Source: Pleurotus djamor
Taxonomy: Eukaryota > Basidiomycota > Agaricomycetes > Agaricales > Pleurotaceae
Length of the DNA: 22,501 nt
NCBI GenBank assembly: GCA_029747585.1
Contig: JAPEVF010000730.1
Location: 1-22,501 of the forward strand
Direction of reading: 5' to 3'
Shown: positions 12,155 through 20,691 of the stretch, piece after piece
Position numbering within the stretch: position 1 is the stretch's first letter
How the letters are laid out: each line of letters opens with the position of its first letter
Notes under the pieces: generated by a model
Seen by the model: only the letters and a program-made list of their open reading frames with translations
What the model was told of the DNA's origin: nothing
Databases searched by the model: none
Program-made: the position numbers and the translations under genes

Positions 12155-12676
12155 GATGAGGGGAGTAGGGGAGGAGTTAGCGAGGAGCGACGTGAAGCTT
12201 GATAGGTTTGCATACTTAAATATCAGGTCCGCAGATCCCGATTCGCCTGGGCGACGCTTCAGTTCCTGCCTTCCTCCTGGGCCTCTTCGCATGTCTTTGG
12301 CAGTGACATAACGTAAGTATCATTTTCGGAGATACGTTTCTAATGTTAATTCACCGATGTCAGTAGATAACGAGGAGTCTCCCATGGCTGATACGTCCTT
12401 CAGACAGCAACCTACTGAGTTAGACTTAGACTCCTGCCGTAAGTCATTCCGAATCCACTTGGCAGAAACATGACATACGTAAGGTGTGAGCACCTTTGAT
12501 AGGGATGAGGGCTGTCAGTCGGAGCGGTGGTACGAGAGTAAGGTTTCTTGACCCGGAAAAAAATCCCCAGCATGCGTGATCGAAAATCGGGGGTGAACAA
12601 AATGAGGATTTAGCGCGGTTTTATCTTAGGTTTGGAGCTAAACTACTTCACGGACACGACACGGACAATCGCATAA
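12155..12676. promoter_or_regulatory. Divergent region between methyltransferase C and the ubiquitin protease
   Basis: This region should carry the promoter of copy C and the 5' part of the protease gene. A possible protease start exon is ATG at 12384 in the context CTCCCATGG, running to 12438 where GTAAGTC could be a donor. It would encode MADTSFRQQPTELDLDSC, but I could not join it convincingly to the downstream exon. No DUSP-domain coding sequence is visible on either strand. Confidence 0.45.
12214..12222 (-). promoter_or_regulatory. TATA-like element upstream of methyltransferase C
   Basis: On the minus strand the sequence TATTTAAGT lies about 60 nt upstream of the start codon of copy C, inside a locally AT-rich patch. 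Its placement is plausible for a TATA box; no comparable element is clear before copies A and B. Confidence 0.3.
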
Positions 12677-15600
12677 TGCCTATCCGACCACCGAGCCTGC
12701 AAGGTCAGTAGCGAGATTGGCGCTATTCCTGAAGATCGGCGGTATTTCGTCAGATTTCGCTCAGGTACCGANAATACAGCNTTCAAGACCACACCGGTGC
12801 GTAAGGTTGTGTCTATTGATCGGGGTACACTTGGTCTGGGGAATATGTACGTTTGTATACCTTTGGTGCTGAATCTACTTACAACTAAGTTTGCAGGGGC
12901 AACACTTGTTTCATGAATTCTGCCCTTCAATGCCTAGCGCATCAGCAAGAACTCTGCGATTACTTTTTGAGTGGCGTCTACGAGAAGGAACTCAATCCCG
13001 ACAACCCTCTTGGTATGCACGGGGCTATAGCGGAGGCCTTCGGTGCCCTTCTACAGCGTATTTGGGATGCTAACCCCACTTCCACCTCATATTCGCCTCG
13101 CGAATTCAAAATGCAGCTTCAACGGTTCGCCCCACAGTTCAGTGGATACCAGCAACACGACTCTCAGGAACTGGTCGCGTTCCTCTTAGATGGTTTACAT
13201 GAAGATCTCAACCGCGTGTTGAAGAAGCCATATGTGGAGAAGCCGGACTGGGAAGGGGGAGGAGATTTAGAACTCGTCAAGTTCGCACAGAAGTCATGGG
13301 ATGGGTACATGCTTCGCAATGACAGCGTGATTGTGGACCTTTTCCAAGGACAATATCAGAGCACCCTGGTTTGCCCAGTCTGCGAGAAGGTATAGTCTCA
13401 TACATCCACTACCTGTGAACGTCCGGCCGGCTAACGCGTGGACTAGGTGTCCATTACTTTCGACCCCTTCATGTATCTCACCCTTCCCCTCCCTGTCGAC
13501 AAGAAATGGCGACATACGGTTTATTACATCCCCTGGGATACCAGCAAGCCTCATGTCAAGGTATTGTGGTCTATCCTTTCTGTTTATGCCTCAATCCTTC
13601 ACATGTTTCCAACAGGTACCCATTGAATTGGGTCGTGATTCTTCTTTCAAGGACCTTCGGGCACTGGTGGGTCGCTGGATGGGCGCCAACCCCGATAATG
13701 CAAGTGTGCCCTCCAATTTGCCATTCGCGTCCGTTGACTTATATTCATTAGCTCTTGACCATGGAAATATTCAGCAACCGATTCTACAAAAAGCTCGATG
13801 ACAACGTTCTCTGCTCTGAAATGTCCGATAATGATACTATTGTCTGTTTTGAACTTCCTTGCCACGCTCAACAAAGTCGAACATACAAACGTCAAGCAGG
13901 CGATCCTTTCATCTTGGCATTGTACCTTTGTGACATTACTACAGCGCAACGCTCTAATTTCGCCAATCGGGGTGCTCCTTGCTTTGGTTATCCTGCCGTT
14001 ATTGCCATTACGCAGGAGCAGGCGAAATCTATGGATGCGATCTATAGTGCAGTCGTTGAGCGCTTGGAACGATGGACGAAGAATGGAGCTCACTTGTACT
14101 CTTGGGAGCCCGGCACTGAGGAAACTACTGCGATCCAAATCGGCCCGTCTTCCATGGTNCCCCCCTATCGACACCATGGCCGAAATAGTCGGCGAGGAAA
14201 ACGGCGATGTTACTGTTAGGGTGGAAGAAGTTCCTTCTGTAGAAGAAGGCGATATAACGGATGAGAATATCGTCAACGCTCCCCCAACACCATCGCTACT
14301 ACCTCCCGTCAAGAAGGGCCCCAAACAGGGTACATTCGTTCTAAAGTTACAAGCCGGACACAAGGATTTTGGCACGACACATAATGTCTACGGACAAGTT
14401 CGATTCGAGACTTGGAGTAGCCGTTTGGAGACGATCGACGATGGCATCTTGCTGAAGCAAGACGATGCGCTCTATTGTGAATTCGACGAGAACATGAAGG
14501 CCCTATATTTCGGCGATGAGCGCTCACGCTGGGATAATGCAAGATGGGATGAGTGGGAGACTTTCGTTCATCCAGAGTATGAGGCCGCGAAGAAGTCGGA
14601 ATCGGAGAAGAAGCACAAAGGGCTCACCCTCCAAGATTGCTTGGATGAGTTCACCAAGGAGGAACAGTTGGGAGAGGACGATTTGTGGTATTGTCCCAAG
14701 TGCAAGGAACATCGCCAAGCAACGAAGAAGTTCGACCTCTGGAGCGCGCCGGACATCTTGGTTGTCCACTTAAAACGTTTCAGCAACAGCCGGATGCTGA
14801 GGGATAAGATCGACACCTTTGTCGATTTCCCTGTTGAAGGATTGGATCTTGGCGAGATGATTGGGGAGAGGAAGGTGGCCAAGAGACTGATGGAGCAAGG
14901 CGCCGACATTACGGGATTGAGTCTGAATGATCTAGACGAGCCCCTTGTCTACGATCTCTTTGGAGTAGATGAGCACATGGGTGGCTTAGGTGGTGGTCAC
15001 TATCGAGCGTATGCGTTGAACCACGAGACGCAGAAATGGTACCACTTCGATGACTCCTTTGTCACGCCAGCTCGTGCCCAGGACGCTGTGGTGAGTTTGT
15101 CTCACTCTATTCCTCCTTGCGAATACTAATTTTTCATCAAAGAACGCCAATGCCTACCTCCTATTCTATCGACGACGCTCCTCTAAGCCTATCGGAGGGA
15201 AGACATACAACAAGATTCAAGAATGGCGAGAGAAGCTGGCTGAACAAGTGCAAGATGATGGCGAAGAAGAAGTATCGACCAATTCTGCCGAATACTCTGA
15301 AACGATGCATGTGGATACTTCCTTGCCGACCCCTCCTTCAGAACCAGAGATTGAGTACACCGGACGAGCTCGTACATTAGTACCCTATCGTCCTTCCACT
15401 CCCACCGACCCGAGGTTTCCTCTGAAACAAGCCGATTATTCTTTCAGCGGCATGCTTGGACTGCCAGCTGAAGATAGTGGCGCGTCTTGGGATGTCGAAG
15501 TCGCTGAGCCCTCCGACGGGACTTCGCCTTCTTCCTCCGTTGAAGCTGAGCCAGATTTTGACTTTGACACCAACATGGAGCCGGACGAAAATTTTGATGA

Positions 15601-15727
15601 GGGCACCATCGATCTTGATGTACTCGAGGACTCTTACGAAGAGTTGCCGCTTCGAGAGGCAGCAGCAGCAGTTCCTCCAACAGTCATATCGCTGAAAGAT
15701 GCTCCTCCGACGCCACCCCCGCAATGA
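12677..15727 (+). CDS. ubp12: UBP12/USP15-type ubiquitin carboxyl-terminal hydrolase, 5' end unresolved
   Basis: Peptidase family C19 enzyme that removes ubiquitin from proteins. Exons: ?-12846, 12897-13389, 13447-13560, 13616-13699, 13752-15090, 15143-15727; about 927 codons are open from 12677. Catalytic Cys is in [20 protein letters not shown] (codon 12907-12909), His in GGGHYRAYA (14998-15000) and Asp in YHFDDSF (15049-15054). Cys pairs CPVC (exon 2) and CPKC (exon 5) form the zinc-binding part of the fold. [20 protein letters not shown] is the second conserved box. The C-terminal tail is Pro/acidic and low in complexity. Oddities: no upstream DUSP domain or start codon is clear, two N bases sit in the first visible exon, the intron at 13700 starts GC, and an apparent frameshift at the N at 14159 disappears if that one base is ignored. 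Confidence 0.92.
13700..13751 (+). other. GC-AG intron in the ubiquitin protease gene
   Basis: The exon end AAT is followed by GCAAGT instead of GTAAGT, and the intron ends ATTCATTAG after 52 nt. Splicing here joins GANPDN to [14 protein letters not shown], as the family alignment requires. GCAAGT is the usual form of the rare GC-AG intron class, so this is probably genuine. Confidence 0.8.
14159..14165 (+). other. Probable sequencing frameshift at N plus six C in the ubiquitin protease
   Basis: Upstream codons read through ...GPSSMV in one frame and downstream codons read [16 protein letters not shown] in the next; the first frame stops at 14217-14219. Leaving out the single N restores one continuous frame across the C run. 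An ambiguous base at a homopolymer fits a consensus error better than a real mutation. Confidence 0.75.
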
Positions 15728-16090
15728 TGCAGACCAGCCATGACTCTTCCTCAGAACGCAACGAAATTTAACTTAGATCATACATTATGGACTGTAATTA
15801 CTTCCCCGTCAATGTCTTGAAATTCAAAGACAGCATGTCTTTACTCAAAGGTCTACCCAAGTAGAAGTTGATCAATTGATCAGTAGAAGGCGCGAACTTC
15901 CCCGGGTCAAGCGATAGTGGAGTCCCGCGTAGCTGAACCATGCATTGCGTCCAAGGGTACATGGGATAATACTTAGTGTAAAGGATGGACTCGTGTCATC
16001 AGACATGGTCCGATTCTTTCTAGGACGTAGCACCGCCACCACGACCTGATGATGTCCTGGCACGTGAACCGGGTCTTCAGCTCTCCCACC
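15728..16090. promoter_or_regulatory. Spacer between ubiquitin protease and dihydroxyacetone kinase
   Basis: These 363 nt hold the protease 3' UTR and the promoter of the kinase, both genes being on the plus strand. The translation context of the kinase is CCCACCATG, a strong fungal start context. The only structured element noticed is the palindrome listed separately at 15861-15889. No open frame here looks real. Confidence 0.5.
15861..15889. repeat. 14-bp perfect palindrome flanked by 7-bp direct repeats
   Basis: TGATCAATTGATCA (15869-15882) equals its own reverse complement. It is bracketed by two copies of GTAGAAG (15861-15867 and 15883-15889). It lies about 200 nt upstream of the dihydroxyacetone kinase start, so a dimeric factor site is possible, but nothing links it to a known factor. 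Confidence 0.5.
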
Positions 16091-18467
16091 ATGTCGTTGC
16101 AAAGTGAGGACTACGTCTTCCCCCGTCATCATCGCTATTGACCATATATATATGAAGGCAAACATTTCTTAAACCACCCCGAGACTTTGGTGATCGATTC
16201 ACTCAAGGGACTATGTGCCCTGAATCCGCACATCAGTCTTGACGAGAAGAACAGAGGTATGCAACTTCGGCTATGTCCCTGTTATTTGAGACCGACCCTC
16301 AATCTGATTAGTTGCTCATATTGGATCTCCCGACCACCAGAAAGTGGCTTTACTCTGTGGTGGCGGCTCAGGACATGAACCCGCTCACGCTGGATTCGTG
16401 GGTAAGCTTGCAAAATAGCACATCAGCGAATTGTTTCTTCAAGATTGAGGTTTTCCAAACTCTAGGAAAAGGAATGCTGACGGGTAAGATATCGACACAG
16501 GACGCGTATCATACCGATTTCTTCAATAGCTGCGGTTTGTGGTAACATATTTGCGTCGCCAAATGCTAGCCAAGTGAGGAAAGGCATCGATGCGATAGAC
16601 AATGATAAAGGGTACGCTGGAATTTCTCTCGTCAACTTTCCATGTCATCAATCAACTGAATATCCTGAAGAACGGTCATCATAGTCAAGTGAGTACTGAT
16701 GGGTTGCTGGTTGGCCGACGACNTTTTTGTTGACTAGCATCCAGAAATTATACCGGCGATATCCTTAATTTTGGTCTGGCGAAGGAAAAGTACGCTGCTC
16801 AACACCCCGACAAGGCTGACCGAGTGAAATTTGTGATTGTTGGGGACGATGTCGCCGTTGGAAGAACTCAAGGGTCCATTGTGGGGCGAAGGTGACTCGC
16901 CCTCGCGTCTGTCGTTGATTGCATACATTCCTTATGTTGGCAGGGGTTTAGCAGGAACAGTTCTTGTCTACAAGATAGGCGGCGCACTTGCCGATCAAGG
17001 CGGAAGTCTCGACGACGTGTATAACATCGCTAAGTGGGTGGCTGAACATACTGTGACTATAGGTGTAGGCCTCGATCACTGCCATGTCCCTGGCACAGCT
17101 CAGTCCACGTCCTACCTATCCTCTTCCGAGATTGAAATTGGCATGGGCATTCATAACGAAAGTGGCCACAAGCGCATTTCCCCCGTTCCCCTACTCTCTG
17201 AGCTCATTCCACAGTTACTTGAACTCCTCACATCTACCAAGGACGAAGAAAGGTCGTTTCTCAAGTTTTCCGATCAGAAAGGTATTGACGACGTGGTCTT
17301 ATTGGTGAACAATTTGGGAGGCGTCAGCGAGCTGGAAATGGGCGCAATCGTTTACGAGACCAGGAAATGCTTGGGGGATCGCGGTATCAGAGTTCAAAGA
17401 ATTCTATCGGGAACCTTCATGGTGGGTTCGAGCAGCTTCGACTATATGTCTGCTCAATCGAGACATTCATCTCCATCACAGACCAGCCTTAATATGCCAG
17501 GCTTTTCCCTCACGCTATTGCTCCTCCCCCATGATAACTTGGAAGCTGGCGCATCTTCACCAACAGCCTTGGACATCATAACCCTTCTCGATGCACCTAC
17601 CGAGGCACCTGGTTGGAAGTGGTCCTCCAAACGTGTTCCTAATCCGCCTAACGCACCTCAAGCCTCGCTATCGGTAGAACCCAAGACATCGAGTGCTACG
17701 AGCGAGGGGACTCTTGCTGCTTCTGATGAAAAAGAATTCAAGGCCGCCATCACACGCGCATGTCAAGCCCTCATATCAGCCGAACCTGAAATCACAGAGA
17801 TGGATAACATAGCTGGAGACGGTGACTGTGGTTTGACCCTCAAGGTGCGAAGTCTTAGGATAATCATAATATCTTGTCCCTTTTGACTTAATTTGTACGA
17901 CCAGTCCGGCGCTCAAGCTGTCCTGGACAAACTTGCCGATGGCTCCATTACAGGCCAAGATGTCGTTCGGTCAATCATTATGATTGCTCAGGTAGCTGAA
18001 GAAGCAATGGGAGGTACTAGCGGCGCGCTCTATTCGTGAGGATGTATGCTTCCATGCCGAGAAAACAAAGGTCTTACCGTTCTCCTAGAATCTTTTTCTC
18101 TGCCTTTGCTCAAGGCCTGCAAGCAGGATTCTCATCTGGCGACGGTGTCGGAGATCTGTGGTCGCAGGCGTTGAGTTCTGCTCTGCAAAAATTGTATACT
18201 TATACACGGGCGCGCCCGCCATCACGCACATTGGTTGATCCGTTGGCCGCATTCATCGCCGTCCTTTCAGAAGGAGAGGGTGACCCGACCTCGATAGATC
18301 AGGCCATCAGAGCAGCGGGCGAAGCTGCAGAGAAAACAAGAGACTTGGAAGCAAAAGCTGGGCGAAGCGCGTACGTTGAGAGCGAGAGGCTGAAGGACCG
18401 GGACGTACCCGACCCTGGTGCTTGGGGTGTCAAAGTTATCTTGGAGAATCTAAGGAAAATGGATTAG
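16091..18467 (+). CDS. dak1: Dihydroxyacetone kinase (ATP-dependent, DhaK-DhaL fusion)
   Basis: Phosphorylates dihydroxyacetone to dihydroxyacetone phosphate with ATP, detoxifying dihydroxyacetone and feeding glycerol or methanol carbon into glycolysis; cytosolic. Ten exons (16091-16103, 16158-16256, 16312-16401, 16466-16483, 16530-16611, 16671-16688, 16745-16891, 16944-17844, 17905-18035, 18089-18467) give 625 residues. Exon 1 is 13 nt and yields the N-terminus [19 protein letters not shown]. The DhaK domain shows [18 protein letters not shown] (51-68) and LDHCHVPG (199-206), whose histidine, probably H203, binds the substrate covalently. The DhaL domain has [14 protein letters not shown] (443-456) with the Mg-binding aspartates, and [19 protein letters not shown]. 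Length and domain order match the fungal enzyme. Exons 4 and 6 are 18 nt each. The N at 16723 lies in an intron. Confidence 0.96.
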
Positions 18468-18568
18468 CCAAAACGACGGCCAAAGCAATGCCAAAGCCCA
18501 AGGTTCTTTATCACGGATCGAACACAGAGAAGCAAAATATCTGAATGTATTATATGCGAGCACTCGTT

Positions 18569-20538
18569 CTAGCCTTCTGACATTGCTACATCTTCAAAGT
18601 TTGACTGAGGTTGCGGAGAACTCGACCTCAGCTTCTTTGGTTCCGGCTCTTGAGCGGCGTCTGCAACATCTCTCCCAGCCACTTCGCTTTGTGCATCTGA
18701 AGGAGGGCCAGACGCCTCAACCATTCGCACCTTTTCCATTAGGTTTTGTTTATTCTTCAATCGACCCATTTGCTTTTTTCCAATTTTCCTTCCTGCGACG
18801 GCAGCGCCGCCGTCTTCCGGTGTTTCTATGATATCCGTGACCTCACGATCCATGCCATTATACTCTGTATCAGAGTTCTTCGGGAGAGCTGTCAGTGGTA
18901 GGTAGAGGTCCAGGGACTTGAGGTCCTCGTCTGAGGCTGAGGCAGAACACTAGCGTTAACGAAGGGGTGTAGGTCGTGCGTGTCTCGTGTCTTACCAGGA
19001 ACCAAGCATAACGTATTCAAAGACTTGATAACGGAGGATTCATCGTCGATAAGTGAAAACTTGGGGAAGGGGGTGAGCCTTGGATATGCGCGGAGGGCGG
19101 AAGATTGATACCTGGCCTGAGACAAAACGCGCTGTATGGACCATGGGCGTTGGACCAACATCGCCCCAATTGCCATCTACGCAAATCGCGCAGAGACCGT
19201 CGCTCTGTAGTGTGAAGTCAAGTATGGGCCGCCCAACGTCGAGTGCTTGGATGCCCTCCACCCGAGAAAAGTTGACGGAAAACAATGCAGTTGCACTAGG
19301 GGTTACATTCAGTGAGAAACAGCGTTTTTTGTCAAAGGTTGCATACCCGACGGCACTAAAGAGAAGATATTTCAGGCCATTAGAGTCAAGTGAGTCAATT
19401 TTTTGAATGACAAGTATCGGGGGTTGGACGACTGGGGGCTGGACGGCTGGATCCACAGGACCATCCTCCGTCCCTGCAGCATCGTCCGCAGTTTGCTTTC
19501 CTTTCTGTTTCTTTCCCTTTTTTCTTCGCGCTTTCTTGCCACCAGGTATATCTCCGTCTATACCCTCTCCATCCTCGCCCGATGGTTTTCCCTGAGGTTT
19601 GACCTTGATATAAGGGGCGACTGCGTCCAGGATATTGATGTCTCTTTGAAATCGGCCTGACATCCAGTCCCAAACTTTCAAAACGGGATCTCCACCGCCT
19701 GAAACAAGAGTAGCTTCCTCGAACTCCGGTATATGTAATGCAGAGACGAATCTATCAATGTAAAGGTTGCGTTATATTTGGCTGTCAGGAAACGAACTCA
19801 CTTTTCGTGTCCGAGACAGTACATCTCGATGTTGAAACCTTTTGGGTACCAGCTCACTCGAACGTGTTCATCCCTATCCGCCGTGATAATGTATTGGCGA
19901 TCATGAGAAAGCGTGAACGCAGTCAAGAAAGATGTGTGGCCAAGGATGAGATCCCCTCCTGATGGATTTTCGTGTGATGATAAAGCATCTTTTGACACCT
20001 TTGGGAGGTCTGTTCTCGGATGAAGAGTGTACCTGGAGGGTGATCATCCATCTATTGTAGCAACGATGATGATGAAACTAACCTGAATATGTCTCCGAAC
20101 TTGTCAGAAACGAGGATATCGTCGGATTCTGTGAAGAGCATATTTGTAGGCCGCTTAGGTAGCTCCCTAGGAAAGATTCTAGCTCGAGAAAACTCATAAA
20201 CGGAAAGCCGGCAGCCCACCGATGATTCAGAAGCTTCAAGCCTTCCAGTTCCCATACTTTGAGCAGTTTATCATCCCCCGCGGTAGCTAAATACTTCCCG
20301 GAAGAGCTCAAGGCTGCACATCGTATAGGACCCGACTTCAATAAATCGAGCTTTTCCGTCCCATCGTAGTTGGTGGTACTCCAGAGGACCGAACCAGAGC
20401 TAGCATGGGCACCGTTATGATAATCCACAGCTTTCGTCGATGTGCTTACTTTGATTCGAGGACTTGTAAGTGTGGACCCGAGACCGCCACAGTCCTCAGT
20501 GAGGTATGAAGGAGCTGAGTGTGTGGATATGTAGCCAT
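18569..20538 (-). CDS. trm82: TRM82/WDR4, WD40 subunit of tRNA (guanine46-N7)-methyltransferase
   Basis: Non-catalytic partner of Trm8; the complex methylates G46 in the variable loop of tRNAs in the nucleus. Seven exons (20538-20450, 20399-20220, 20166-20083, 20032-19802, 19751-19112, 19059-18996, 18936-18569) give 551 residues. WD-type blades include IRCAALSSSGKYLATAGDDK, LLKVWELEG, SDDILVSDKFGDIFRYTLHP, GHTSFLTAFTLSHDRQYIIT, ADRDEHVRVSWYP, LVSGGGDPVLKVWDW and ALFSVNFSRVEGIQ. A Lys-rich low-complexity insert (about 245-305, with KKARRKKGKKQKGK) interrupts the propeller, as in other fungal Trm82 proteins. The C-terminal tail carries GRKIGKKQMGRLKNKQ and an acidic end. The gene is convergent with the dihydroxyacetone kinase, 101 nt apart, and its start context follows GCGTTTAAG. 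Confidence 0.95.
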
Positions 20539-20685
20539 CTTAAACGCAGAGAAAATAAGTCATGGCGCTTATTACCTCCCCTGTCAGTATAGGGAGAGAT
20601 AGGGAGAGTATTATAAAGAGGTTGAAACCCAGCGTCCCAGACAGCCAGAAAATATTTTGAGAAAGTATACATCAGGGTATAGTAC

Positions 20686-20691
20686 TTTATT
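20686..20691 (-). terminator. AATAAA polyadenylation-like signal overlapping the GH44 stop codon
   Basis: On the minus strand the last codons CAA CAA TAA AGT contain AATAAA, so the stop codon sits inside the hexamer. Fungal poly(A) signals are loose, so this may be chance. The gap to the TRM82 start is only 148 nt. Confidence 0.3.

Noticed and set aside
12154..12292. N-terminal extension of methyltransferase C by about 46 residues
   Set aside because: Copies A and B start at the aligned MA residue, and the extension contains the TATA-like patch, so it is most likely promoter.
12643..12930. Minus-strand open frame of 95 codons across the N bases at 12772 and 12781
   Set aside because: It is antisense to the conserved start of the protease catalytic domain and has no signature.
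13647..14375. Minus-strand open frame of 242 codons
   Set aside because: It is a shadow of the conserved protease exon on the plus strand.
13752..15090. Calling the ubiquitin protease a pseudogene because of the frame change
   Set aside because: The change coincides with an ambiguous base beside six C, and both halves are well conserved.
16148..16153. ATATAT run before the second exon of dihydroxyacetone kinase as a TATA box or in-frame start region
   Set aside because: It lies inside the 54-nt first intron; the ATG at 16153 leads to an early stop, while the 13-nt exon 1 gives the expected protein.
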